Shown one piece after another: positions 51,192 to 62,371 of a stretch of DNA of 64,000 bases; the first letter of the stretch is position 1, and every line of letters begins with the position of its first letter. The notes under the pieces are model-generated. The model ran no database searches and was not told the DNA's origin. It worked only from the letters and a program-made list of their open reading frames with translations. Source of the DNA: Parvularcula sp. (GTDB lineage: Bacteria > Pseudomonadota > Alphaproteobacteria > Caulobacterales > Parvularculaceae); contig PAIP01000034.1 of NCBI GenBank assembly GCA_002704915.1, positions 317,827 through 381,826 on the forward strand, written 5' to 3'. The position numbers and the translations under genes are program-made.

Positions 51192-51222
51192 CCGGCGGTC
51201 ACCGACAGGCCGTCAATGAAAA

Positions 51223-51250
51223 ACGCGCCCGCAACTCGGGCGCGTCAGTT
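51223..51250 (+). terminator. Rho-independent terminator after the MBL-fold gene
   Basis: ACGCGCCCG (51223-51231) pairs with CGGGCGCGT (51237-51245) around a 5-nt loop, with AAA before and CAGTTTT after. It sits 32 nt past the stop of the MBL-fold gene. Confidence 0.75.
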
Positions 51251-51339
51251 TTCAGGGATCTATTTATCAGGGTTTTTGCCTGCGCCCGGGCCGGGCAGGG
51301 TGGAAACAGGGACCCCGGCCCGGCGCAGGATTCGTCGAG

Positions 51340-51630
51340 TCAGACCTTGATGGTCAGCTCTTTGACTGTGCCGCGTTTCACTTTGCATTCGGCCTTGATG
51401 GGCTCGCCCGCATTCGGCTGGAACTCCAGTGAGATGCGCTTCATGGAACCGCCGGAGGCCGTGACGAATTTCGTCTCATATTCACCGGCGGTGACGATGC
51501 CCTGGGCTTCGGCGGCGGCGGCGCAGGCGTCCAGATGGGCGTTCCAGTCTTCCGCCTGGGCGGGGGCCGCGATGGCGGCGGCGAAAGCGAATGCGGCAGG
51601 GGCCAGCTTGGCTAAGGTATTGATACGCAT
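51340..51630 (-). CDS. Small secreted protein of unknown function
   Basis: A 96-aa protein with a clear signal peptide (NTLAKLAPAAFAFAAAIAAP, cleavage after AQA, residue 26). The mature part is about 70 residues with two Cys (LDACAAAAEAQG and KAECKVKRG) that could form a disulfide, and a pattern of strands (YETKFVTASGGSMKRISLEF). I do not recognise the family. It is divergent from the HxlR regulator gene, with an AT-rich interval of 200 nt between them, so the regulator could control it. Confidence 0.75.
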   Translation of the reverse strand: MRINTLAKLAPAAFAFAAAIAAPAQAEDWNAHLDACAAAAEAQGIVTAGEYETKFVTASGGSMKRISLEFQPNAGEPIKAECKVKRGTVKELTIKV

Positions 51631-51833
51631 AGGGTCTCTCCATTTTTCATGCGCCCGGCGTAGCGCTGTTTTTTATTCACCGATTGAAAACAATATCTAC
51701 TTTACTATATAAAAATGAAGTGTCAAATATATTTTATGCCTAGCACACGATTTTGTTACAGGCACGACAAATTAATGACGCTCGTAGTAGGTTTAGGAAA
51801 AAAAGCCCCATAGGGGCTTCGGGAGGACGCCGA
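51631..51833. promoter_or_regulatory. AT-rich divergent promoter region (small secreted protein / HxlR)
   Basis: This 203-nt gap is much richer in A and T than the surroundings (51660-51780). On - there is a TTGACA-like -35 at 51726-51721, but no good -10 at the usual distance. It must hold both promoters and a likely HxlR operator; no perfect palindrome stands out to me. Confidence 0.4.
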
Positions 51834-52541
51834 ATGGCGCGGACATATAATCAGGACTGTATTCTGGCCCATGCGCTGGACCTTTTGGGCGAGCGCTGGA
51901 CCCTGCTCATTATCCGGGATCTGTTTCTCGGTCCGCAGCGTTTCGGGGACCTTCAGGCCGGCCTGCCGGGCATCGGGGCAAATCTGCTTTCAAAAAGGCT
52001 GAAAGAGCTGGAGGAAGCCGGTCTCGTGGAGGCCGTGACATCTGGCGATGCGCGCGGACGGTATCGCTTGAGCGAAACGGGAGAGGCTTTGCGTCCGGCG
52101 GTCCGCACCATGATGAAATGGTCGATCATGTATTTCTTCGAGCGGCCCGACTCCTCGCCTGCGGTCGAATGCATCTATACGGACAATCTGCAGCCGGACT
52201 CTGTTGCGCTCGCTATTGAGATCTTCGCCGATTATTGTCCCGATCCGGACAATAACTATGTCGCGCACCTTTTGATCGATGATTTTCCGTACACCGTTTA
52301 TAACATGAACGGGAGAATGACCGTGCGCCGAGGGGCCGATGGCCCCGCTGTGGCGACAATCATTTCCGATGTCGCAACCTTGATGCAGTCATTCAGAATG
52401 GAGCTGACTCTTGAAGAGGCCAAGAAGCGCATGAAGGTGAGCGGCGATCAAAAGGCGCTGTCTCACCTGCTTCGTTGCATCGTCCATAAAGAAGCGCATG
52501 AGCACGCAAGAACCGTAACGCCCATGGCGGCTGCGTTTTAG
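51834..52541 (+). CDS. HxlR-family transcriptional regulator with C-terminal extension
   Basis: A 235-aa regulator. Residues 1-100 are the HxlR winged helix: YNQDCILAHALDLLGERWTL, LIIRDLFLGPQRFGDLQAGL, PGIGANLLSKRLKELEEAGL and GDARGRYRLSETGEALRPAV. The remaining part (about 125-235) looks like an SCP2-type lipid-binding fold (YTVYNMNGRMTVRRGADGPA, VSGDQKALSHLLRCIV), an arrangement seen in some HxlR proteins. It may sense a small hydrophobic molecule. ATG 51834 has GGGAGG 8 nt upstream, better than the earlier in-frame start at 51753. Its 3' end overlaps that of scoB by 4 nt. Confidence 0.88.
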   Translation: MARTYNQDCILAHALDLLGERWTLLIIRDLFLGPQRFGDLQAGLPGIGANLLSKRLKELEEAGLVEAVTSGDARGRYRLSETGEALRPAVRTMMKWSIMYFFERPDSSPAVECIYTDNLQPDSVALAIEIFADYCPDPDNNYVAHLLIDDFPYTVYNMNGRMTVRRGADGPAVATIISDVATLMQSFRMELTLEEAKKRMKVSGDQKALSHLLRCIVHKEAHEHARTVTPMAAAF

Positions 52542-53173
52542 ACAGCAACCTCGAAATCCGCTTCCGTCGACGCTTTTACGTCTTCCACGGTGACATCCGG
52601 CGCAAGTTCGGTGAGCTTCATGCCCGTCTCGTCGATTTCAAAAACGCCGAGATTGGTAATCACCATGTCGACGACGCCCTGGCCCGTGAGCGGCAGGGAG
52701 CATTCATGGAGAAGCTTGGGGTCGCCGTTTTTCGAGGTGTGATCCATCACCACAACAACGCGCTTGACGCCCGCGACGAGATCCATGGCGCCGCCCATGC
52801 CCTTGACCATCTTGCCGGGGATCATCCAGTTGGCGAGGTCGCCCTTTTCGGAGACTTCCATGGCGCCGAGGATCGAAAGATCGATATGTCCGCCGCGGAT
52901 CATGCCGAAACTGTCGGCGCTTGAGAAATAAGACGTGCGGCGAAGCTCGGTGATGGTCTGTTTGCCCGCATTGATGAGGTCGGGGTCGACTTCATCCTCA
53001 TAAGGGAAGGGGCCCATGCCGAGCATGCCGTTTTCCGACTGCAGCGTCACGTCGATATCTTCGCCGATATAATTGGCGACCAGGGTCGGAATGCCGATGC
53101 CGAGATTGACGTAAAACCCGTCTTCAAGCTCCTTGGCCGCGCGTTCGGCCATCTGATTGCGATCCCACGGCAT
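52538..53173 (-). CDS. scoB: 3-oxoacid CoA-transferase subunit B
   Basis: A 211-aa B subunit of succinyl-CoA:3-ketoacid CoA-transferase. The catalytic Glu is in LQSENGMLGMGPFPYEDEVD. The start, [20 protein letters not shown], the GIGIPTLVANYIGED segment, and the GGHIDLSILGAMEVSEKGDL block are typical. It works as a complex with subunit A from the adjoining gene, whose stop shares a base with this start. The pair activates acetoacetate using succinyl-CoA in ketone and branched-chain amino acid use. Confidence 0.95.
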   Translation of the reverse strand: MPWDRNQMAERAAKELEDGFYVNLGIGIPTLVANYIGEDIDVTLQSENGMLGMGPFPYEDEVDPDLINAGKQTITELRRTSYFSSADSFGMIRGGHIDLSILGAMEVSEKGDLANWMIPGKMVKGMGGAMDLVAGVKRVVVVMDHTSKNGDPKLLHECSLPLTGQGVVDMVITNLGVFEIDETGMKLTELAPDVTVEDVKASTEADFEVAV

Positions 53174-53877
53174 TATGCATTCTCCCGTTGGCGAACAGTG
53201 CGCTGTTCGATGCGCTTTTCATGATCGCCTTTTATCATGCGTTGCACAAAAATACCCGGCGTGTGAATGCAATCGGGATCGAGACTGCCGAGCGGCACGA
53301 TTTCCTCCACCTCCGCGACCGTAACCTTGCCCGCCGTCGCCATCATCGGGTTGAAATTGCGCGCCGTCTTGCGAAAGACGAGATTGCCCTGTTCATCGCC
53401 CTTCCACGCTTTGACGATGGAGAGGTCGGCGATAAGGCCTGTCTCCATAATATAGGTCTCGCCATTAAACTCTTTGTGTTCCTTGCCTTCGGCGATCATC
53501 GTGCCGACGCCCGTCTTGGTGTAAAAGGCTGGAATGCCGGCGCCGCCCGCACGGCAGCGTTCGGCAAGCGTTCCTTGCGGATTGAATTCAAGCTCAAGTT
53601 CGTTTGACAGATACTGGCGTTCGAATTCCTTATTCTCACCCACATAGGACGAGATCATCTTTTTGATCTGGCGCGTTTGAAGCAAAAGACCGAGACCGAA
53701 ATCGTCCACGCCTGCATTGTTGGAAATGACCGTGAGGTCTTTGGCGCCGGTGTCGCGCAAGGCGGCGATCAGATTTTCGGGGATTCCGCAAAGGCCGAAA
53801 CCGCCTGACATGACGGTCATTCCGTCGAAACAAAGCCCGTCCAGCGCGGCCCGGGCGTCGGGGTAGATTTTTTTCAT
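53173..53877 (-). CDS. scoA: 3-oxoacid CoA-transferase subunit A
   Basis: A 234-aa A subunit. Recognised by the glycine-rich [20 protein letters not shown] segment, [40 protein letters not shown], and the [20 protein letters not shown] block. It supplies the CoA-binding half of the enzyme; the catalytic Glu is in subunit B. Start ATG 53877 has GGAG 8 nt upstream, better than the TTG at 53883. The gene is transcribed together with scoB, divergent from the sulfotransferase-like gene. Confidence 0.95.
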   Translation of the reverse strand: MKKIYPDARAALDGLCFDGMTVMSGGFGLCGIPENLIAALRDTGAKDLTVISNNAGVDDFGLGLLLQTRQIKKMISSYVGENKEFERQYLSNELELEFNPQGTLAERCRAGGAGIPAFYTKTGVGTMIAEGKEHKEFNGETYIMETGLIADLSIVKAWKGDEQGNLVFRKTARNFNPMMATAGKVTVAEVEEIVPLGSLDPDCIHTPGIFVQRMIKGDHEKRIEQRTVRQRENA

Positions 53878-53941
53878 GGGCAAGCTCCAAATGCGGTTTT
53901 TGCACTAGCGTAAAAGCCCTGTTAAGTCCACAAGGAGGACG

Positions 53942-54979
53942 ATGACGACGGCCACGAATTCCGCAACAAATGATGTGGGCGCGCTTGCACGCGACCCGAG
54001 CTGGTTTCCGCATGCGCTTGACGCCAATCGCGGCATAGTGACCCTGGCGCGCATTGACCGCGATGGTTTGTCAAGCCAGCCTTTTCTTGACCAGCGGATG
54101 GAGAAATCCGTCACCGGTTCCATGACGGCGCCATTCGGCGCGCTAGCTTCCGCCGCGGCGAAAGAGCGGCCGCCATCTTTTATTTTTCACACTGCCTTTT
54201 GCTGTTCCACGCTTTTGGCGAAAGCGCTTGACTCAAACGGCTCAGTACTCGCTCTGAAAGAACCGAACATTTTGATGGATGCCGCGAATGTCTTGCGTAT
54301 GGCGGAGAACAGGAACGCCGCAGAGAAAACCGTTGCGCAAGCCGTCAATCTTCTGGCGCGCCCGCATGCGCCGGGCGAGCAAAACCTGATCAAGCCCACC
54401 AATACGGCAAACAACATCGCGCCGCTGATCGCCGCATCCGGCGCGCCGGTGATCTTGCTTTACGGCGATCTGCGCGGCTTTCTTTTGTCGGTGCTGAAGA
54501 AGGGCGAAGCCTGCAAGGCGTTTACGCGCAAGCAATACACGATTTTCGCGCTCGATAAGGAAGGCGTGGCGGCGATCCCTGAGCGTCAGGCGCTTGGCTT
54601 CACCGATCTTCAAATTGCAGCGCTGGTCTGGCGCCATCAGATGGAGCTTTTCACGCGCATTCTCTCTTCCGGCGCGCCCAATATCCGCTCGCTCTATTTT
54701 CGCGACCTTCTGAACGATCCCGAAGGCGTCTTGAAAGCTGCCGCTTTACATCTTCAGCTTGGCCTTTCCGATGACGTTCTGGCGGAAAATGTGAAATCGG
54801 TGTTTTCCAGGAATTCCAAATTCGCCGACCAGGAATACACGCCGCAAGAACGCTCCCGCGATGAAACCTCACTGGAAGAGGCGCATCGCGCTGAAATCGA
54901 TCTCATCGAAGGCTGGGCGCGGCAATTGAAACTCGCCGTCGATCTTGGCGAGCGTCTCCCCAATCCCTTGCTTGGGTAA
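53942..54979 (+). CDS. Sulfotransferase-like P-loop protein
   Basis: A 345-aa protein with a nucleotide-binding segment near residue 80-95 (PSFIFHTAFCCSTLLAKALD) resembling the 5'-phosphosulfate loop of sulfotransferases, followed by LKEPNILMDAANVLRMAENR, QNLIKPTNTANNIAPLIAAS, and the PVILLYGDLRGFLLSVLKKG segment, where the 3'-phosphate-binding Ser (LRGFLLSVLKK) would lie. It fits the sulfotransferase/TPST-like class but lacks the strict consensus, so the donor could differ. Donor and acceptor are unknown. Start ATG 53942 has AAGGAGG about 3-9 nt upstream. The C-terminus is helical. Confidence 0.65.
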   Translation: MTTATNSATNDVGALARDPSWFPHALDANRGIVTLARIDRDGLSSQPFLDQRMEKSVTGSMTAPFGALASAAAKERPPSFIFHTAFCCSTLLAKALDSNGSVLALKEPNILMDAANVLRMAENRNAAEKTVAQAVNLLARPHAPGEQNLIKPTNTANNIAPLIAASGAPVILLYGDLRGFLLSVLKKGEACKAFTRKQYTIFALDKEGVAAIPERQALGFTDLQIAALVWRHQMELFTRILSSGAPNIRSLYFRDLLNDPEGVLKAAALHLQLGLSDDVLAENVKSVFSRNSKFADQEYTPQERSRDETSLEEAHRAEIDLIEGWARQLKLAVDLGERLPNPLLG

Positions 54980-55062
54980 ATGGCGGACCTGCCAGCCCCC
55001 GCTGACAGGGAGAGGCGAAATCGGTAAACTCTCCATTCGGATCAAGCGGAACACGGCGACTT

Positions 55063-56469
55063 ATGTCTTTGCGAAACACCCTTTTTATCGCTGCAGGGGC
55101 CATTGCGGCGGCGGTTCTCATTTATGCGGGCTTTAAGGCGGACCGGATGGCGCGCATCGGCGCCGGCTACAAGGCGAAAGTCGCCTGTTCGGAAATCTTT
55201 GTCGCCGGCCGCGAAAAAAAAGACGTCATTCCTCAAGAGTTCGCCGGCATGCCGGGCGCGATGAAGCAGATATCCGTGGTCGTCGATGAAGACGCCAAGG
55301 TTGTGCGCGCAAAGGGGCCGGTCGGTTTTGGCGGCGCCCGTGCGATTTACCGCGAAGGCTATGGCTGCACGCTTGCAAATGCCGGGCGCGTGGCGCCCTT
55401 GCCGCCGGCGCCGGCGGAAGTCGCGGCCGAGCCCTGGCCCGAGGCGCCGCCGGCATCAGGCAAGGCTTTGATGCGCGTTGATTATGGCGCGCTCGATTTC
55501 GCGCTGACCCGGGCTTTTGAAAACAATACGCCAAATCATCGCGCGGTCGTTGTGGCCGTCGACGGCAAGATCGTCGATGAGCGCTATGCGGACGGTTTTA
55601 CGGCCAAGACGCCTTTCCTTTCCTGGTCAATGGCGAAGAGCGTAACGGCGACGCTGGTCGGCGCTGCGGTGAAACGCGGTCTTCTCGATATCAACGATGC
55701 GGCGCCGGTTCCGGAATGGGAAGGCGACGACCAAAAATCGCGCATCACCTGGAACGATTTGTTGCAGATGCAATCGGGGCTCGCTTTCGGCGAACAATAT
55801 GATGTCATCCGGTCGGATGTGAACCGCATGCTGTTCGAGCGCGCCGATGCAGGCGGGGTGGCGGCGCGCAGCCCCGTCGAGCAGGCCCCGGGGGAGGCCT
55901 GGTATTATTCGAGCGGCACGACCAACCTGATCGCCCGCACCCTGAAACAGACACTAGAAAGACAGGGCATCGATCTGCACGCCTTCGCGCAAGAAGTGAT
56001 ATTCGAGCCGCTCGGCGCCGCCAGCTTCACGCTGGAGCCGGATGCTTCCGGCACGGTCATCGGCTCTTCTTTCGTTTACGCCACGGCGCGAGACTGGGCG
56101 CGGCTCGGTCAGCTTTATCTTCAGGACGGCGTCTGGGAAGGCGAGCGTTTGTTGCCCGAAGGCTGGGCGGACTATGTGAAGACGCCTGCCAGCGCGTCCG
56201 ATGGTCAGTATGGAGCGCAATTCTGGCTGAACCGGGAAGGAGAAGAGGGGAGGGAGCGGTTCTTTCCGGGCGTTCCCGAAGAGATGTATTTCTTCGCCGG
56301 CCATGAAGGCCAATATGTCTTCGTCATTCCCGACAAGCGCATGGTGGTCGTCAGGACCGGGATGACGCGCGGCCGCCCCGCCATGCCCGAGGTCGCGCCG
56401 CTGTTGAAAGAAATCTATGACGCCGTCGGTTTCCCCGAAGACAGGGCGCCGAATGAGGCGGCCGGGTGA
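55063..56469 (+). CDS. Serine hydrolase of the beta-lactamase class C/PBP family
   Basis: A 468-aa membrane-anchored protein (N-terminal segment TLFIAAGAIAAAVLIYAGF). The serine-hydrolase motifs are FLSWSMAKSVTATLVGAAVK (SxxK, SMAK), WYYSSGTTNLIARTLKQTL (YxS/N type) and the third motif in the FFAGHEGQYVFVIPDK region (HxG type). The family includes class C beta-lactamases, esterases and D-aminopeptidases; the substrate cannot be fixed here. ATG 55063 is preceded by GACTT only. The 3' end overlaps the zinc peptidase gene in GTGA. Confidence 0.88.
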   Translation: MSLRNTLFIAAGAIAAAVLIYAGFKADRMARIGAGYKAKVACSEIFVAGREKKDVIPQEFAGMPGAMKQISVVVDEDAKVVRAKGPVGFGGARAIYREGYGCTLANAGRVAPLPPAPAEVAAEPWPEAPPASGKALMRVDYGALDFALTRAFENNTPNHRAVVVAVDGKIVDERYADGFTAKTPFLSWSMAKSVTATLVGAAVKRGLLDINDAAPVPEWEGDDQKSRITWNDLLQMQSGLAFGEQYDVIRSDVNRMLFERADAGGVAARSPVEQAPGEAWYYSSGTTNLIARTLKQTLERQGIDLHAFAQEVIFEPLGAASFTLEPDASGTVIGSSFVYATARDWARLGQLYLQDGVWEGERLLPEGWADYVKTPASASDGQYGAQFWLNREGEEGRERFFPGVPEEMYFFAGHEGQYVFVIPDKRMVVVRTGMTRGRPAMPEVAPLLKEIYDAVGFPEDRAPNEAAG

Positions 56470-56843
56470 ACGAGCCCGATCTTGAAACCTTCGACCGGCT
56501 GGTGCGCGCCGCCTATGCGGGCCTGCCGGCGGAGTTTCGCGCGCTCTGCGGCAATGTGGTGATCCATGTTGCGGAAGAAGCCGAACGCGAAATCCTCGAT
56601 GAGATGGGGATCGGCGATCCGCTGGAGCTGTCCGGTCTTTTCGAAGGCGTCGATTTCGCCGAGGCCGCCGAAGCGCCGCCGAACCACGTCCATCTCTACC
56701 GGCGATCGATTCTGGCCGAACACCGGGAAAATAGGGAGATCGGTCTGGAGACCCTCGTTACTCATGTGCTGGTCCATGAAATCGGCCATCATTTCGGTCT
56801 TTCGGATGAGGATATGCACGCCATCGAGGACGCCGCAGAATGA
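56466..56843 (+). CDS. Minimal zincin-like metallopeptidase
   Basis: A 125-aa protein of the metallopeptidase (zincin-like, DUF1025 type) family. Its one strong motif is VLVHEIGHHFGLSDEDMHAI, an HExxHxxGxxD zinc site. The preceding part, EFRALCGNVVIHVAEEAERE, is also typical for these small cytosolic enzymes. The function is not settled. Start GTG 56466 overlaps the upstream stop. It lies between the serine hydrolase and NadE genes, 41 nt before the latter. Confidence 0.88.
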   Translation: MNEPDLETFDRLVRAAYAGLPAEFRALCGNVVIHVAEEAEREILDEMGIGDPLELSGLFEGVDFAEAAEAPPNHVHLYRRSILAEHRENREIGLETLVTHVLVHEIGHHFGLSDEDMHAIEDAAE

Positions 56844-56884
56844 AAGCCTTCACATGTGCTCAAAAAGAGCATAAATAAACGCCC

Positions 56885-58546
56885 ATGACCGATACCCTCG
56901 CCATCGCCCTGTGTCAGATCGCGCCCGTCGTCGGCGATATCGACGGCAATATCGCCCGCATCCTGAAGGCGCGCGCCGAGGCGGCCGAGAAGGGCGCCGA
57001 TCTCGCGGTTTTCTGCGAGCTCGTTGTCGCCGGCTATCCGCCGGAGGATTTGGTTTTGAAGCCGTCTTTTCAGCGCGCCTGCATGCACGCCGTGGAGCGG
57101 CTCGCCGCGGAGACCGCCGATGGCGGCCCGGCAATGATCGTCGGCGCGCCCTGGAAGGAAGGGGACGGGCTTTACAACGGCGCGTTTCTCTTGGCGGACC
57201 GTAAGATCGCGGCGAAGCGCTTCAAGGTGCGGCTTCCGAATTACGGCGTCTTTGACGAGCCGCGGGTGTTCGCGCCCGCCGAGCATTATCCCGAGCCCAC
57301 AGAGCTCAAGGGCGTCAAACTCGGCCTGATGATCTGCGAGGATATGTGGCTCCCCGGCGCCGGCGAACATCTGGCCGCCGAAGGCGCGGAGATTTTCATC
57401 GTGCCGCACGGGTCGCCCTTCCGCAAAACTGCGCTTGAAGAACGCACCATGGCGGCGCGGGCGCGCGTCGCGGCGACCGACAGGCCGCTCATCTTCGTCA
57501 ACCAGCTCGCGGGCCAGGACGAGGTTTTGTTCGAAGGCGCAGGCTTTGTGATGGATTCGGCCGGCGTCGTTCAATATCGCGCGCCGCAATTCGAGGAATG
57601 CGTCGCCGTCACACGCTGGAAAAAAGACGTTGCGGGCTGGGCCTGCATCGAAGGGCCAGAGGCCGAATGGGTTCGTGATGAAGAAATGATCTATCGCGCG
57701 GTGACGCTCGCCGTGCATGACTATGTCACCAAGAACAAATTCAAGGGCGTCGTCATCGGGCTGTCGGGCGGGGTCGATAGTGCGCTCACCGCCGCCATCG
57801 CCGTCGACGCGCTGGGGCCGGACGCCGTTCACTGCGTGATGATGCCCTCGCGCTATACGTCGAAAGAAAGCCTGGAAGACGCGGAAGCCTGCGCCAAGGC
57901 GCTTGGCGTAACCTATCGCTCCATCGGGATTGAGCCGGGCGTCGAGGCCTTTGACAAGATGCTGGCGCCAACCTTCGACAATCTGCCGAAGGACGTGACG
58001 GAAGAAAACATCCAGTCGCGTCTCAGGGGCGTCATCCTCATGGCGCTTTCCAACAAGTTCGGCGACATGGTGCTGACCACCGGCAACAAGTCGGAAATGT
58101 CCGTGGGTTACGCGACGCTCTATGGCGATATGAATGGCGGCTTCAATCCGCTGAAGGATCTCTACAAGCTGGAGGTCTTCGCGCTCTGCCGCTGGCGCAA
58201 CGCTCATCACACGCCGGAGCTGAAAGGGCCGAAGGGGGAAGTCATCCCGGAACGGATCATTACGAAGCCGCCTTCGGCGGAATTGCGCGAGGATCAGAAG
58301 GACGAAGACAGCCTGCCGCCCTATGACGTCCTCGACCCGATCCTTGAAATGCTGGTGGAAAAGGAAATGGCCGTGCGCGACATCGTCGCCGAAGGCTATG
58401 ACGAGAAGGACGTGCGCCGCGTCGAGCATCTCCTTTACGTCGCGGAATACAAGCGCCGCCAGCCCCCGCCCGGCCCGAAAGTCGCGAGCGTCAATTTCGG
58501 GAGGGACCGGCGCTATCCGATTACGAATGGCTGGCGGGATCGTTAG
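56885..58546 (+). CDS. nadE: Glutamine-dependent NAD+ synthase
   Basis: A 553-aa NadE: an N-terminal nitrilase-type glutaminase (1-270) coupled to a NAD synthase (290-553). The glutaminase shows AVFCELVVAGYPPEDLV with the Glu, KRFKVRLPNYGVFDEPRVF with the Lys, and LGLMICEDMWLPGAGEHLAA with the Cys. The synthase has the ATP loop KGVVIGLSGGVDSALTAAIA and the TTGNKSEMSVGYATLYGDMN block. It makes NAD+ from nicotinic acid adenine dinucleotide with glutamine nitrogen. Complete; ATG 56885. Confidence 0.97.
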   Translation: MTDTLAIALCQIAPVVGDIDGNIARILKARAEAAEKGADLAVFCELVVAGYPPEDLVLKPSFQRACMHAVERLAAETADGGPAMIVGAPWKEGDGLYNGAFLLADRKIAAKRFKVRLPNYGVFDEPRVFAPAEHYPEPTELKGVKLGLMICEDMWLPGAGEHLAAEGAEIFIVPHGSPFRKTALEERTMAARARVAATDRPLIFVNQLAGQDEVLFEGAGFVMDSAGVVQYRAPQFEECVAVTRWKKDVAGWACIEGPEAEWVRDEEMIYRAVTLAVHDYVTKNKFKGVVIGLSGGVDSALTAAIAVDALGPDAVHCVMMPSRYTSKESLEDAEACAKALGVTYRSIGIEPGVEAFDKMLAPTFDNLPKDVTEENIQSRLRGVILMALSNKFGDMVLTTGNKSEMSVGYATLYGDMNGGFNPLKDLYKLEVFALCRWRNAHHTPELKGPKGEVIPERIITKPPSAELREDQKDEDSLPPYDVLDPILEMLVEKEMAVRDIVAEGYDEKDVRRVEHLLYVAEYKRRQPPPGPKVASVNFGRDRRYPITNGWRDR

Positions 58547-58573
58547 ATATTGACCATTCGCGCCGCCGCCCAA

Positions 58574-58675
58574 GCGCTTCATCCTGAGGAGCAAAATCCT
58601 TCATGCCCTTCGAGACGTCGCACAAGAGTGCGACTCCTCAGGATGAAGGATTTTGCGTCTCGAAGGACGAAGCGC
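58574..58675. repeat. Palindromic repeat, family A (copy 7)
   Basis: GCGCTTCATCCTGAGGAGCA, CCTTCGAGACGTCGCAC, GTGCGACTCCTCAGGATGAA, TGCGTCTCGAAGGACGAAGC. It lies between nadE and the PLP enzyme gene, which converge here, and may stop transcription both ways. Confidence 0.9.
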
Positions 58676-58692
58676 GGTTTGTTGCAATTCCC

Positions 58693-59961
58693 CTAACCGC
58701 AAATCACCCTCAACGCTTTCACCAGCGCCATCACATCATCCGGCGAATTGTAAAGCGACGGCGTGACGCGCACGCAGGCGCCCGCCGCGACGCCGACGCG
58801 ATGCACAGTGAAGATGTTGAACTCTTCGAACAGCCGTTTCGAGAGGGCGATGTTGTCCTCCGGCGTCGTCTTGCCCTCCATGCGGATCGAGGTGATCGCG
58901 GCATGCAGGCGCGGATCGTCCGGCGTCAGGATTTGCAGGCCCGGAAGCCCGCGCGTTTCTTTCACCCAGAGATCGCGGAGATAGGAAAACCGCGCGGCCT
59001 TCGCCGCCGGGCCGACCTCATTGTGAAATTTTAAAGCGTCGGGGAGGGTCAGGACCGCCGCGAAATCCACCGTGCCCGTATGAATGCGGCCCGCAACGCG
59101 GCCCTGATCATAGTCCGGCGCGCCGGGATCGGGACTGATGTCGTCGAGACGGCCTTTGCGGATATAGATCATGCCGGCGCCAATGGGCGCGCCGATCCAT
59201 TTGTGCAGATTATAGCCGACGAAATCCGCGCCGATGTCGTCCGCTATGAAATCCATCTGCCCCCATGAATGGGCTGCATCGACGATGCAGTCGACGCCTT
59301 TCGCCCGCGCCATGGCGACGATCTCCTTCACGGGGATCGCAAGGCCGGTGCGGTTGCTGATATGGGTGAGGAGGAGTAGCTTTACAGACGGATTGTCGAT
59401 GAGCGCCTTTTTGTAGAAGGCGATGAGACCGTCATGGGTTGAGGGCTCGGGGATCGAGATTTTGACGATTTCGCAGCCGCTTTTCGCGGCGCGCCATTCC
59501 ATCATCGCGATCATTTCGGGATAATCGAGATCGGCGACCATCACCGCTTGCCCGGCTTCGAGCTTGTTGTAACCCGCGATGAGCCCCTTCAGCGCTTCCG
59601 TCGCGCCGCGGGTGATGGCGATTTCATCCTCACGCGCGCCGAGCGCCGCCGCGAGTTGCGCAATCGCAGACCGGTAGTCATCGCCCCAGGACCTGCGCGC
59701 GTAAAACGAGTTGTCGTGATTGACGCGTTTGACATTCTCCAGATAGCGCTCGGCGACAGGCCTCGCCATGACGCCCCAATAGCCGTTTTCGAGATTGATG
59801 ATGTCTGTCTTGACGTCATAGGCCCTCGCGACCTCGCGCCAATAGGCTTCGTCATCAGCGCCGGCGGAAGAGGGGGAAGGGGCCGCGAGCGCGGCTCCGG
59901 CGAAAGAAGGCGCCGCCAATGCGGCGGCGCCTTTCAGTAATGTGCGTCGTGATGCTTTCAT
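58693..59961 (-). CDS. Tat-exported class V aminotransferase-fold PLP enzyme
   Basis: A 422-aa protein of the class V aminotransferase family (isopenicillin N epimerase-like). The N-terminus MKASRRTLLKGAAALAAPSF is a twin-arginine signal, so folding with PLP would happen before export. Catalytic pieces: RGATEALKGLIAGYNKLEAG, DCIVDAAHSWGQMDF (with the PLP-binding Asp), and VGYNLHKWIGAPIGAGMIYI (PLP Lys, near residue 255). Substrate is unknown; members can be epimerases, desulfurases or lyases. It lies downstream of a TonB-dependent receptor gene on the same strand (13 nt apart), which suggests that the receptor imports its substrate. Confidence 0.87.
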   Translation of the reverse strand: MKASRRTLLKGAAALAAPSFAGAALAAPSPSSAGADDEAYWREVARAYDVKTDIINLENGYWGVMARPVAERYLENVKRVNHDNSFYARRSWGDDYRSAIAQLAAALGAREDEIAITRGATEALKGLIAGYNKLEAGQAVMVADLDYPEMIAMMEWRAAKSGCEIVKISIPEPSTHDGLIAFYKKALIDNPSVKLLLLTHISNRTGLAIPVKEIVAMARAKGVDCIVDAAHSWGQMDFIADDIGADFVGYNLHKWIGAPIGAGMIYIRKGRLDDISPDPGAPDYDQGRVAGRIHTGTVDFAAVLTLPDALKFHNEVGPAAKAARFSYLRDLWVKETRGLPGLQILTPDDPRLHAAITSIRMEGKTTPEDNIALSKRLFEEFNIFTVHRVGVAAGACVRVTPSLYNSPDDVMALVKALRVICG

Positions 59962-59974
59962 TTCGTGAAGGCTA

Positions 59975-62371
<2,397 letters not shown>

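Noticed and set aside
56789-58594. A 601-codon frame on - covering nadE
   Set aside because: Antisense to a complete, unmistakable NAD synthase; its residues are an Arg/His/Ala-rich artefact.
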